Positions 20,132-32,150 of a stretch of DNA of 64,000 bases are shown here, in pieces. Under the pieces are notes generated by a model. That model was not told the DNA's origin, made no database searches, and saw only the letters and a list, made by a program, of their open reading frames with translations. Location: contig CM035361.1 of assembly GCA_020137815.1 (NCBI GenBank), positions 1,236,524 through 1,300,523 on the forward strand, given 5' to 3'. Each line of letters begins with the position of its first letter. Positions within the stretch are counted from its first letter, which is position 1. The translations under genes were made by a program, and so were the position numbers. Source of the stretch: Hormiphora californensis (taxonomy: Eukaryota; Ctenophora; Tentaculata; Cydippida; Pleurobrachiidae).

Positions 20132-20354
20132 TACCACTGTACCGGCCGTTTCACTCTCCGACCTAAAACAAAAATCGCAACCCCACAAAACTTCAAAATA
20201 ATGAAATTCGCATCTCGCATGTCGTGTTGCATGTCGTGTCATGTTATTGACGCGCTCGCGTTCAACTCTCACACAGCAGCTGCAGAACATGGCGGGAAAC
20301 ATCGAGGAGTAGAGAGAGGGTCGGTGCCGAATCAAATATTTCTTGATCTTGATC

Positions 20355-22930
20355 TACTCCATCTCTCAGCTATCCTACCACTCATCAACTCGATCTCTCA
20401 GCTACCCTACCCCTCATCTACTCCATCTTTCAGCTACCCTACCCCTCATCTACTCCATCTTTCAGCTACCCTACCCCTTATCTAGTCCATCTCTCAGCTA
20501 CCCTACTCCTCATCTACTCCATCTCTCAGCTTCCCTATTAGGGAAGCATAGAGATGGAAACGATTAGGGGTAGGGAATCCCTATCCATAATCGTTTCCAT
20601 CTCTATGCTTCCCTAGCCCTCATCAACTCCATCTTTCAGCTACCCTACCCCTAATCTAGTCCATCTCTCCGCTACCCTACTCCTCATCTACTCCATCTCT
20701 CAGCTACCCTACCTCCCATTTACTCCATCTCTCAGCTACCCTACCTCCCATTTACTCCATCTCTCAGCTTCCCTACCTCCCATTTACTCCATCTCTCAGC
20801 TGCCCTACCTCCCATTTACTCCATCTCTTACCTTCCCTACCTCTCATTTACTCCATCTCTCAGCTTCCGTACCCCTCATTTACTCCATCTCTCAGCTTCC
20901 CTACCTCCCATTTACTCCATCTCTCAGCTTCCTTACCTCCCATAAATACTCCATCTCTCAGCTTCCCTACCTCCCATTTACTCCATCTCTCAGCTTCCCT
21001 ACCTCCCATTTACTCCATCGCTTACCTTCCCTACCTCCCATTTACTCCATCTCTCAGCTTCCCTACCTCCCATTTACTCCATCTCTCAGCTACCCTACCT
21101 CCCGTTTACTTCATCTCTCAGCTTCCCTACCTCCCATTTACTCCATCTCTCAGCTTCCCTACCTCCCATTTACTCCATCGCTTACCTTCACTACCTCCCA
21201 TTTACTCCATCTCTCAGCTTCCCTACCTCCCATTTACTCCATCTCTTACCTTCCCTACCTCTCATTTACTCCATCTCTCAGCTTCCGTACCCCTCATTTA
21301 CTCCATCTCTCAGCTTCCCTACCTCCCATTTACTCCATCTCTCAGCTTCCTTACCTCCCATTTACTCCATCTCTCATTTATCCTAACATTCCTACCCCTG
21401 AGAGATGGAGTAAATGGGAGGTAGGGAAGCTGAGAGATGGAGTAAATGGGTGGTAGGGTAGCTGAGAGATGGAGTAAATGGGTGGTAGGGTAGCTGAGAG
21501 ATGGAGTAAATGGCAGGTAGGGAAGCTGAGGGATGGAGTAAATGGGAGGTAGGGAAGCTGAGAGATGGAGTAAATGGGAGGTAAGTAAGCTGAGAGATGG
21601 AGTAAATGGGAGGTAGGGTAGCTGAGAGATGGAGTAAATGGGAGGTAGGGTAGCTGAGAGATGGAGTAAATGAGAGGTAGGGTAGCTGAGAGATGGAGTA
21701 AATGAGAGGTAGGGAAGCTGAGAAATGGAGTAAATGGGAAGTAGGGTAGCTGAGAGATGGAGTAAATGGGAGGTAGGGAAGCTGAGAGATGGATCAAATG
21801 GGAGGTAGGGTAGCTGAGGGATGGAGTAAATGGGAGGTAGGGAAGCTGAGAGATGGAGTGAATGGGAGGTAGGGAAGCTGAGAGATGGAGTAAATGGGAG
21901 CTAGGTAAGCTGAGAGATGGAGTAAATGGGAGATAGGGTATCTGAGAGATGGAGTAAATGGCAGGTAGGGAAGCTGAGATATGGAGTAAATGGGAGGTAG
22001 GTAAGCTGAGAGATGGAGTAAATGGGAGGTAGGGAAGCTGAGAGATGGAGTAAATGGGAGGTAGGGAAGCTGAGAGATGGAGTAAATGGGAGGTAGGGTA
22101 GCTGAGAGATGGAGTAAATGAGAGGTAGGGAAGCTGAGAGATGGAGTAAATGGGAGGTAGGGTAGCTGAGAGATGGACTAAATGGGAGGTAGGGTAGCTG
22201 AGAGATGGAGTAGATGAGGAGTAGGGTAGCGGAGAGATGGAGTAAATGGGAGGTAGGGAAGCTGAGAGATGGAGTGAATGGGAGGTAGGGAAGCTGAGAG
22301 ATGGAGTAAATGGGAGCTAGGTAAGCTGAGAGATGGAGTAAATGGGAGATAGGGTATCTGAGAGATGGAGTAAATGGCAGGTAGGGAAGCTGAGATATGG
22401 AGTAAATGGGAGGTAGGTAAGCTGAGAGATGGAGTAAATGGGAGGTAGGGTAGCTGAGAGATGGAGTAAATGGGAGGTAGGGTAGCTGAGAGATGGAGTA
22501 AATGAGAGGTAGGGAAGCTGAGAGATGGAGTAAATGGGAGGTAGGGTAGCTGAGAGATGGACTAAATGGGAGGTAGGGTAGCTGAGAGATGGAGTAGATG
22601 AGGAGTAGGGTAGCGGAGAGATGGACTAGATTAGGGGTAGGGTAGCTGAAAGATGGAGTTGATGAGGGCTAGGGAAGCATAGAGATGGAAACGATTATGG
22701 ATAGGGATTCCCTACCCCTAATCGTTTCCATCTCTATGCTTCCCTAATAGGGAAGCTGAGAGATGGAGTAGATGAGGAGTAGGGTAGCTGAGAGATGGAC
22801 TAGATAAGGGGTAGGGTAGCTGAAAGATGGAGTAGATGAGGGGTAGGGTAGCTGAAAGATGGAGTAGATGAGGGGTAGGGTAGCTGAGAGATCGAGTTGA
22901 TGAGTGGTAGGATAGCTGAGAGATGGAGTA
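20355..22930. repeat. 32-bp minisatellite in head-to-head orientation
   Basis: Units run in CT orientation to about 21375 and in GA orientation from about 21400, meeting at a short spacer containing 'cctaacattcctacccctg'. The 139-, 125- and 94-codon frames here are repeat translations. Confidence 0.9.
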
Positions 22931-23487
22931 GATCAAGATCAAGAAATATTTGATTCGGCACCGACCCTCTCTCTACTCCTCGATGTTTCCCGCCATGTTC
23001 TGCAGCTGCTGTGTGAGAGTTGAACGCGAGCGCGTCAATAACATGACACGACATGCAACACGACATGCGAGATGCGAATTTCATTATTTTGAAGTTTTGT
23101 GGGGTTGCGATTTTTGTTTTAGGTCGGAGAGTGAAACGGCCGGTACAGTGGTAAACTAGATTAAAAACTGTACGCCTCGTTAGACGGCGATTTTTCCTAT
23201 CTTGTCTGGTTCCTGAGATATGGCCCCCTAAAGAGTTGGTGTCTCAAACTGCTGAATCGGGGTCACGCGAGGAAAATGGGCATCAGTTTGCGTGTACTGC
23301 TCCGTTTTTCACGGGACTTGAACGAGGGTGACGGCAAGAGTCTCACCTATTACATGGTATCCTTACATTGTGTATTAAATCTAAAATGACTGAGCAGCAT
23401 GCTTGTTAATGAACCTTGACGTGTTTGCTTGTCTCGCAAGCGCGCTCGCGACTAGCAAACACGACATGCAGTTCACACCCTGGTAAA

Positions 23488-24331
23488 TACTACACTTGTT
23501 TCGGTTTGTCACAGAGCCTCTTGGCATTGGCCTCACGTGCTTGCAGCCTCCAGAAAATATAGAAAGTTAAACTTTGAAAAATAGTAAGTTAAACACATTT
23601 TGTAAAAAAACTCAGATTTGAAAATCCTGGTTGGGCTGAAAATTAAATCACACAGGCACAAAGCGATGCAAATTATGACATTTGTATGTAATGCGCGAAG
23701 TAAAAGACAGATATCGATGCCGCGCGTGCTCGTGAACATTGCATTGCGCGTTATTCGTGCGTTTTCAAATCGCCTCTGCTCCGTGTTTTTCAGTTCGTGT
23801 TTTTTGAAAAGTTCAGTTTTTTCCACGGCATGCTTTGTTTATCCCAACGGTTTTAACGTAAAATCTGACTTAATTAGTGTCGCTACATGAAGATCTCGAC
23901 ATATTGACCTCAATGGAGTTGTCTTTAAATATTGTAGTTTAGATATTAATATTTTAAGCACTTTTGAATCACCATTACAGCCGTCAAACTCGGTTTTATA
24001 AAATAAAGTCGGGGCTAGAGCGGAGAGCCTAGACCCATTTAGATGCAATTACATTTGCTAACGTTCTGCGTTCGACGACCGGCGTTTTGGCAACAAACCT
24101 TGTTAAAAATGACTGAAACACGCTCACTCAAATTTGCCATTGCCACTTTTGAAAGTGAGCACGTATGTCAAGCGTAGGCTGTTGGTGCGTGCTCCATTAT
24201 TTTACACTATAAAGTGGTATATATAAATGATTATATTACATTTAAACGTTTGTGTGAGATATGATTAAATAATAATCTTGATCCTCTGTGTAGCTTCTCT
24301 TTATGGTGGGTTGTGCGTGACAGAGAGAAAC
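23488..24331. promoter_or_regulatory. Region upstream of CK1 alpha (promoter expected)
   Basis: 844 bp between the foldback element and the CK1 alpha start codon. It contains GC-richer patches (23690-23760 and 24050-24180) in AT-rich DNA. No TATA box is evident. The overlapping ORFs on both strands have no recognisable domain. Confidence 0.3.
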
Positions 24332-27254
24332 ATGGCGTCCAATAATAAGGCGGAAATACAGGTTGGAGGTAAGAGTCCCTTAAAGAATAATTCTTCTTTC
24401 TTCACTTCGTTCGGTGTGGCCAGTCACATCACGAATGAGATTTGACCAGGATTAATCGAAAAGGAGTTAAATGTAGATTTGATAATTAATTAATGATCAG
24501 TTATTTTTGTGGATAACCATGTTTAAATTTCAGGCAAGTACAGACTAGTACGAAGGATCGGCAGCGGATCTTTCGGTGATGTCTATCTCGGCACGAACAT
24601 CCTCACCGGTGAAGAGGTGAGATATTTTTGAACTTACCATTAGTATGGGGCCGGGGGAAGGGTTCCACTCTTATGTACCCCGCTTTTAATACCCCCTAAT
24701 TCCTAAACTGGTCATAATCTCTCACACAAGAAACTATCCTCCCAAAAACAACTCCTCTGTCCCATCTCCAACCCCCATCTCTCTCTCCCTTCTCCCATCT
24801 CCAACCCCCATCTCTCTTTTCCAGGTAGCGGTAAAGCTCGAACCCATCAAGTCCCGGCACCCACAGTTGCTCTATGAGAGCAAACTCTACAAGATCTTCC
24901 AGGGAGGAGTAGGAATCCCTCACATTAGGTGAGTGTTATTATTACTTAATTGATATATTGGGGCGGTGGTATGATGTCATTTAGTGGTGACGTAAAAATA
25001 CGCCATATCTAATTCATACATTTGTAGACAGCTCTCAAGAATGATGATACAATAACACTTGATTCTTGAAATAGATTTGCCTCAATAGATATCACACGTT
25101 AATTTTACTCATCTTCAAGTTTTGCTGTTCTCAAAACTTTCTACTTCTGAACTTTTTACAAATAATTTCCATGAAAATCAATAAAATAAATACATTTAAT
25201 TTGTCATTCCCCCTCTATTTTAAATCCTCCCACCAAATTTCAATTTTAAACTGAATTAAATCTCTCTCCCAGGTATTTTGGCCAGGAACAAGACTACAAC
25301 GTACTCGTGATGGACCTCCTCGGGCCCTCCCTCGAGGATCTATTCAACTTCTGCAGCAGGCGATTTACAATGAAGACAGTCCTAATGTTGGCTGACCAGA
25401 TGATAGGAAGAATTGAGTTCTTACACAACAAGAACTTTATTCACCGAGATATAAAACCAGATAATTTCTTAATGGGAATCCTGAAACAGTGCAACAAGGT
25501 AAATTGTAACATGACGTCATAATCTGGAAATATATCTGCATTATAATCGTTCTAGAAAGTGTTTTACAAAGATTTACACGTTTACACTTTAAAAAGATAA
25601 ATCTAGCAGAACAGTCTTTTTTGTAGCACGTTGTAATCTCCTTAAGACCGTGAAGAATGTCTCATTCAAAATGATAATATTTAACTAAACTTATCTCTTC
25701 AAGGTGTTCCTGATTGACTACGGACTGGCCAAGAAATACCGAGATTCCCGGACACGCCTTCACATTCCCTACCGAGAGGACAAGAACTTAACCGGAACGG
25801 CACGATACGCTAGTATCAACGCTCACTTGGGTATTGAACAGAGCCGACGGGACGACATGGAGAGCCTTGGATACGTGCTCATGTATTTCAACAGATCATC
25901 CCTACCGTGGCAGGGTCTCAAAGCAGGAACTAAGAAACAGAAATATGAGAAAATATCAGAGAGAAAGATGTCCACCCCCATTGATTTACTGACCAAAGGA
26001 TTCCCGTCCGAGTTTTCCAGTTACCTCAACTACTGCAGAGGTTTGTTTTGTTTGTTTTTTTTTGTTTTTTTTGTTTTTTGTTTGTTTTTTTGTTTGTTTT
26101 TTGTTTGTTTGTATTTTTCAAACCCGCGGGGCGTGGGGAAGTGTTTTTTACCATTTATAGTCGTTTTATCTTTGTTTCTTTCTATCGCTGAATGATACAG
26201 GGTGTTCATTATGTGTGTTCATTGTTTGGCTCACACCACGCTCTGTAAGGGTTAGGTAGATTGAGGTGTTCATAATGGCACCACTCCAGCAGCTAATTAA
26301 GGGATGGCTCCCTGTATTATACCCTTCATAATCATGATAATGAATCCCGCCACACAATAGTTCACCTTTTAGTTGGCTGGTTGAGGACTAATTGAACCAC
26401 TCAGATTTATGGGTGTGTGTGAAATCTTAATATGGTACCTAAACTAGAAAGTTCCGTGGTATTGAAAGATGAATCTAGAACCTTTTAGTGCTTGTTATAC
26501 TACTAGCGTTATTATACTCCTTATTACAGGGTAGTCTATAAATTATAATCCCACACCATTTCTTGGTATCCCTTACTCGGAGATTTATAGAACCTCAATT
26601 TATCAAATAAACGCGTCCCCCGCGGTACGACTAATTAAGTCCAACACCTCATTTGTTATGTTTTAACCCTCCTTTACATTTGTAAAGAGGGTCGAGCTAG
26701 GCAACACCTCATTGGGAGATGGCATTAAGAAACACCCTGTACAATAACAGTACGGCCCCCGACTACATTTATCTAATAACAAGATCCTTTCAGGGCTGAG
26801 GTTCGAGGAGGCCCCCGACTGCCCCTGACTACATTTATCTAATAGCAATCCTTTCAGGCCTGAGGTTCGAGGAGGCCCCCGACTACATGTATCTCCGACA
26901 GCTATTCCGACTACTTTTCAGAACCCTAAACCATTCCTACGATTACATCTTTGATTGGACCATGTTACGTCAGGTACTGCTCTAATTATATATTTCTACA
27001 ACGGGTACATTTAATTAGGTCATTATCGGTAATCCCGGTCCATTTATTAGGTCATTATCGGTAATTCCGGTCCCTCTCAATCAATGATCTCACCCCCCCC
27101 CCCCGATTAATATTCCCCAATATATAATCCCTATCCTCATTACACACAGCAAAAGGAGCAAGCCCAAGCAGCGAGTGCGAGCAACAGCGCAGCCGCCACG
27201 CCCGGAACCGCCAAGAAGAGGACAGAAACACGTGGACGGAGCAAGAACGAGTGA
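24332..27254 (+). CDS. CSNK1A1: Casein kinase 1 alpha
   Basis: Serine/threonine kinase that primes beta-catenin, Gli/Ci and PER-type substrates for degradation. Exons: 24332-24368, 24534-24616, 24825-24928, 25273-25498, 25704-26040, 26858-26973, 27150-27254. Phases agree throughout and give 335 aa, against 337 in human. Visible motifs: start MASNNKAE; glycine loop [16 protein letters not shown] lysine; CK1 signature [20 protein letters not shown]; catalytic [21 protein letters not shown] in place of DFG; the CK1 anion site and KHIPYRE-type loop ([20 protein letters not shown]). The alpha identity rests on the N-terminus, on [20 protein letters not shown], and on a short C-tail rather than the long delta/epsilon tail. 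The donor after 26040 is weak (GTTTGT), and a decoy copy of the exon 6 start lies at 26794. Confidence 0.97.
26756..26885 (+). repeat. 64-bp tandem duplication of the CK1 alpha exon 6 acceptor and exon start
   Basis: Acceptor plus first ~27 coding bases occur twice, starting at 26794 and 26858. Only the second continues into the kinase sequence. Using the first reads [11 protein letters not shown] and then a stop. Confidence 0.9.
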
Positions 27255-27343
27255 AAACCAGAGAGATAGAGTGGGAGAGAGTAGGGTGATGTGCTGTGTG
27301 AACTGTTTATTGGACTCATTTTTTCACATGGATATGTATCCAT

Positions 27344-27452
27344 CAGGAACCGACCGAATCAGGAAATACCGGTCTCTGATTGGCTGATAACCAGTCACGT
27401 GACCTAAATAACGAGTTCTTATTGGTTGTTTACTTGTGTCGGTCGGTTCCTG
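27344..27452. mobile_element. hAT-like MITE, copy 2
   Basis: 109 bp, CAGGAACCGAC to GTCGGTTCCTG, flanked by GTATCCAT (27336-27343) and GTATCCAC (27453-27460). It lies 90 bp after the CK1 alpha stop codon and so is probably transcribed in the 3' UTR. Confidence 0.88.
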
Positions 27453-27492
27453 GTATCCACCCTTTCAGTCATGCGCAGAACATATATTATTA

Positions 27493-27744
27493 AGTCCAAT
27501 TTTAAAATTAAGCGTTTGTGATGTCACCATCAGACCTCGAGATATCGTTAGTGACGTACAGCTGTTACACCCCGATATACACCGGGTCATTCCCCCGATA
27601 ATTAATATACCGGGCCATACCATTCCCCCGATCAGCCCGGTAAATCGTAATCTTACTGTACATAATGGGGTATGACATACCCGGTTTGTACGAAATTACA
27701 TATTTTTTTGTGTAGCGTCCATCGCTTAATTTTAAAATTGGACT
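27493..27744. mobile_element. MITE with 22-bp perfect terminal inverted repeats
   Basis: Termini 27493-27514 and 27723-27744 are exact complements (AGTCCAATTTTAAAATTAAG...). The interior repeats 'CCCCCGATA/ATATACCGGG' motifs, reminiscent of the pogo-like copies at 9301 and 40706. No clear target duplication. Confidence 0.7.
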
Positions 27745-28279
27745 TTGGAATTGGGAGCTATGTTGTTGAACGTAATACACCGACAATAAGATGAATGAGT
27801 TTGTAGGTGAATTAATTTGTTGAAAAAAAGCAACGCTTGATGGGTCTCACGCGTTTTGGAGGGATAAATACCACGAATTTGTGTTCTCCATATCCCTATC
27901 CACTTATAATGTATAGGAATACTTTTTTTGCTCTTTCACTAAGAAGGACAAACAGAGAGATATTAAAAGGAGAGAGAGGTATCTTTTATAGGTTCGCAAT
28001 ATAATATTTTTCACGCCCATCGAACTAAATTGATAGTTTTTGGGCCGTGAGACACGTACTATAGAGAGCTGCGGGGTATAAATGTAATCAGCACGAATAA
28101 TAAAGTTTTTGGGTTAGAAATAAATATATTCGTGTAATCTCTCACGGATGTATATTAATGGGGTTTTTTCATCTGTCAGTTGTTTTTGCTCTCAGCATCT
28201 TCACTCACATTTCACTTGTTAGAGATCCCCCTCTTTTAGAGCTCCCCCCCAGGAATATTTCCCCCGCGTCAGTTTAACC

Positions 28280-28388
28280 TAGGAACCGACCGAATCAGGA
28301 AATACTGGTCCCTGATTGGCTGATAACCAGTCACGTGACCTAAATAACGAGTTCTGATTGGTTGTTTACTTGTTTCGGTCGGTTCCTG
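28280..28388. mobile_element. hAT-like MITE, copy 3
   Basis: 109 bp, same orientation as copy 2, with perfect 8-bp target duplications GTTTAACC (28272-28279 and 28389-28396). The first base has changed from C to T. Confidence 0.9.
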
Positions 28389-29569
28389 GTTTAACCACAC
28401 CAATATGTATATTGATGATCTCTCAAAAATATTATGTTAACGGAATGAAATGTGGGTGTTATCATTTTGTGAATGAGAGAGAGCAGTATATTTACCGATG
28501 ATGTGCAGTCTTGTATAGAAAACTGAAGTGTGTTTGAACGAGAGAGAGTGGGAGAGAGATAGAGTGGGTGAAAGAGAGAGAAAGAGATAGAGATAAAGAG
28601 AGTTGGGTGGGAGATAGAGAGAGCTAGAGTGGGAGAGAGAGAGAGAAAAGTTATCTGTGAACCCCCATGTTACTTTGTGCACACTGATTTAAGAAAAAAA
28701 TTGTTTGTTTCAAACTTTTCGATGATGTAAATAATCGGGAATTCATCTCTTCATATTTTATCCTAGCGTAGCAGCCGATCCATCATCATTCATCAGTCCT
28801 CCACTTCACATGTTTGTTGCCAGACCGTCTAAAGACAGTCGTTCTAAGTTAGAACTTCTAACTGTGTCATGGCCTGGTAGATGGGTGGCGCCCTTGATAT
28901 TGATCCTGCTAATCTCATCCTTGATTCTTCTAACTGTGTACTGTATATTATAATGTACTGTCATGTGCACTCCTCAAATCCACTGTTTTCCGGGGTTTTG
29001 TGTGTGTGTAGGTGTGTTTAAGGGTACACCTGGCGTTTTTCATCATCGAGTGCCCAACCAAATGACTTCACCAGGGTTTAGGCCATACAAAATGGACCTC
29101 AAATATGCAATTTTAGCCCTAAAGTCGAATTCATATTTTTGCTACAGCCTATTTTAAAAGTGGCGTTTTTTCAATTTTTGTTGAAATTTTTAACCTCAGG
29201 ACCACTTTTTTTGAGATGGAAACATTATATTCTTGGAATTTGAAGAGAATATAAAGGTGAATAAGCCTAAAGAAGGATTTTTGAAATGGAGCTTTTTTCT
29301 GGCCATGAGAACGGTTTACTTTTTTGCGTCTTTGACACGCTGGCTGAGAATGTTTCCATGCTTCATTAGAGATGAAAATCTGGAAATAGTTGCTCAAAAC
29401 GATTATCTATGTGGCCCAAAAATTTTGGAACTTTCCCGTCAAAGATGTGGTGTACAAAGCTTGTTTTGTGAAACCCGTCTTTTTGAAAAAGAGGGAAATT
29501 CCCTGTATCTCAAAAACGGATGATCGTAGAGACCTGGGACCAAGCTTAATCGATTCAGAAGGTCCGATT

Positions 29570-32150
29570 TTGGGGGGGCATTGAGAGACCCATGGGCCCC
29601 TTTTAAAAACAAGGGGGTTTTGGAAAAGAAGGGAAAAGGGGAAAAAAAAAAGGAAGGGGAAAAAGAAGAGGAGGAGGGGAAAAAAGGGGGAGAAAGGGGG
29701 CTTTTTCCCCGGGCCCTTTTTTTTTTCCCCCCCTTACTTTTAAACGGAAAAAAAAAAAAAAAAAATTTTTTTCGCAATTAAAAAAAACCCCAAAAACGGC
29801 GGAGAAAGGGCTGTCTTCAGTACCCCCCAAAATGGATTTTAATGTTAAGTTGGTCCCATTTTAAATCACCTTTTAGATCGGGGAACCCTCTTTTTAAAAA
29901 GGACGGGTTTCACCCGCTCTGACCCCCTTTTGGGGGAAATTAAAAAATTTTTCCCAAAAATTTTTTCTTTCCCCAGTTTTATCCTAAAATTTAAAATTTA
30001 CCAGGGGAAAAAAAAAAAAAAAGGGCTCCCCGAATCCCTTTAAAAACCCCCGGTTTTTTTAAACCAAAAAAAAATTTTTTTTCTTCAAAAAAAAAGGGTT
30101 TCCTTTTTTTTCCTTGGCCCTTTTTCTCTTTTTTCCCTTTTGGGGGCCCTTTTTTTCCTTTTTTTTCCCTTTCTTTTCCTTTTTTTTTTCCCTTCCCTTT
30201 TATTTTTTTTTTTTTTTTTTTCCCCCAAAAACCCCCCTTTAAAAAACGGGGGTTTTTTTTTTCCCCCCCCGGCTTTTAAAAAGGAAAAAAAAAAAAAAGG
30301 AAAAGGAGAGGAGAAAAAAGAAAAAAGAAAAAAAAAAGGGGGGAAAGAAAGGGAAAAAGTTTTTTTTTCCCCCCCCTTTTTTTTCCTTTTTTTCCCCTTT
30401 CCCTTTTTCCCCCCAAAAAAATTTTTTTAATACTCTTTTTGGGAATGGGGGGGGTTTAAAAGGGGAAAAAAAAGAAAAAGAAAAAAAAATTTGAAAAAAA
30501 ATTGAAAAGTATTCAAATTGGTTTTTTGAAACCCAAAAAAGGCAAGAAAAGGGGGGGAAGGGTTTTTTCTTACTGGGGGAAAAAAAATTTAACGATTTTT
30601 CTGAATTTTTAAAATAAGGGGGGATGGAAGGGGTTTTGGGGGAAAAACAAAATTTTTTGAATATGTAAAAAAAGAAGAAAATAAAGTTTTTTAAAAATTT
30701 TCCATTCGTAAAAAAAGTTTAAAATTTCTGCCAAATTGAAAATGAGAAAAAAGGGGGCCCGAAAATTAAGCAAACCCCCCGAAACGGAAAAAAAAAAGGG
30801 TTAAAAAAAAGATTCGGAAAGAAAATTGAAGGGGTTCTCCCAAAAAAATTTTGGAAGTTTTGGCAAAAAAAAAGGGGGGGGAAAAAAAGGGCAACAAAAT
30901 TAAAAATTTTAGTCGGGACCAGGGGGAAAATTTTTATTTGACCCCCCCCGGCGATGGTTGGGTTAGGTTTTGGAGAGGAAAGGGGAGACGAGAGAGGGTG
31001 GTAGAAAAAGGAAAATTAAATTGAAAAAGGGAAAAGAGATGAGAGGGAGGGAAAGGAGGAAAGTAAAAAGAAAATAGTTTAAAAGTGGGCGTGGGGGGGA
31101 GTATTTTATGCTTGGGAAGAATTGTAAATCATAAGGCGAAAGTGTGCATATAATTTCTCATCATCATATCATACTAAAATTATCGATCACATACCCTACA
31201 TAAAAAATGTTTAATGTGTGCGAGGGAAACTATACTGTACAGAGACCCTATATTTTACCTCTGAAAAAGGGAAAGGAAAAATTGAACGGTGGTTTTTAAA
31301 ACGGCCGGTTTTTTAATGGTTTGCTTTATTTAAAGGTACATTTGGAAAAAATACCCGGGGCCAAACTTTTTTTTTTAATTTTCCCAAAAGTTAAAAACTG
31401 TTTTTTTCCCCCAATTTTTCAAAAGGTTGTTTAAACGGGTTGAAATCCCAAAGTCCCAAAGGGGAGGGGTTTTCAAGTTCACAATGGTAAGAAAATTTAA
31501 AAGTTTTTAGGGCCGCAGGATGTTCTGAGTTCCTTCCTGGTCACCCCCTTTGCCGCATTCCCAAAGCAAACTCCGCGAATTTTGCCCCTTTTTTTTGGGG
31601 GGCGGGGGGGGCGGCGGGGAGGGAGAGCGGGAGGGGCGGGGGGGCGAGGGGGGGGGGAGGGGCCAAAAACCAAAACCCCGCCCCCCCCCCCCCCCCCTCC
31701 GTCCCCCCCCCCCCCCAAACACCCCTTCCAACCCCTCCCCCCCCTTTTCTTTTTCCCTTTGCCCCCCCCTTCCCATTTGCATAAAAGGGCCCCCCGCATC
31801 TCCCCGCAACCCGAACCCCGGGGGGGCCCCCCTATATCCCCCTTTGCAAAAAATACCCCTTTTTTCTTTTGGGGCTTCCCCTTTTCCCTTTTTCCCCTTT
31901 TCCCTTCTTTTATCCTTTTAATTTTAAAAGAAAATTTTTTTACCAAATTTTACCCTCCATTTAAACCCCCTTTTTAAAGGGGGTCTGAAAAAAAATATAA
32001 AGCCCTTAGTTTGAAAAGGATTTTACAAGGTAGTTTTTGGGCGCCAAGGGGTTTATTTTCCATTTTAAAAAAAACCCGCGAAAATTAGCGTTTTAAAAAT
32101 TTCGGAACTTTTTAAAAAAAAAAAAAAGCACCAACTTTTTTGGACCCCAC
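29570..32150. other. Homopolymer-inflated, probably erroneous sequence
   Basis: Bases 29570-31080 and 31260-32150 consist largely of runs of 3-15 identical bases (AAAAAA, GGGG, CCCC, TTTT) in no repeat pattern, quite unlike the rest of the window. A short normal-looking island lies between them (about 31085-31255). All ORFs here (Phe/Pro/Gly/Lys-rich, both strands) are artefacts of this composition. I see no biological feature. Confidence 0.8.

Larger units (their letters stand above)
19076..23482. mobile_element. Foldback-like element: 4.4-kb inverted repeat with minisatellite arms
   Basis: The left arm (19076 to about 21380) and right arm (about 21400 to 23482) are near-identical reverse complements. 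The ends are CAGGGTGTGAACTG and its complement, and both are flanked by GTAAA (19071-19075 and 23483-23487), a candidate 5-bp target duplication. From the outside inward each arm has ~330 bp of unique sequence, ~190 bp of second unique sequence, and then an array of a 32-bp repeat (unit containing CTCCATCTCTCAGC) running to the centre. A smaller hairpin is embedded in each arm (about 20533-20617 and 22664-22750). Long inverted repeats made of tandem repeats are the hallmark of foldback-type transposons. No transposase is present. Confidence 0.75.
27255..29569. other. CK1 alpha 3' region and intergenic DNA with three MITEs
   Basis: Contains MITEs 27344-27452, 27493-27744 and 28280-28388, and a GA-rich stretch at 28530-28650. 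No exon supported. The last kilobase has repeated short AT motifs only. Confidence 0.5.

Noticed and set aside
21378-21797. 139-codon frame and paired 69-, 74- and 94-codon frames in both foldback arms
   Set aside because: Repeat translation; identical in both arms because the DNA is an inverted repeat, with no selection signal visible.
23533-23890. Overlapping 97- and 90-codon frames upstream of CK1 alpha
   Set aside because: Overlap on opposite strands, no recognisable motif; more likely promoter-side non-coding DNA.
29439-31977. Phe/Pro/Gly/Lys-rich frames on both strands
   Set aside because: They lie in homopolymer-inflated sequence and have no recognisable domains.
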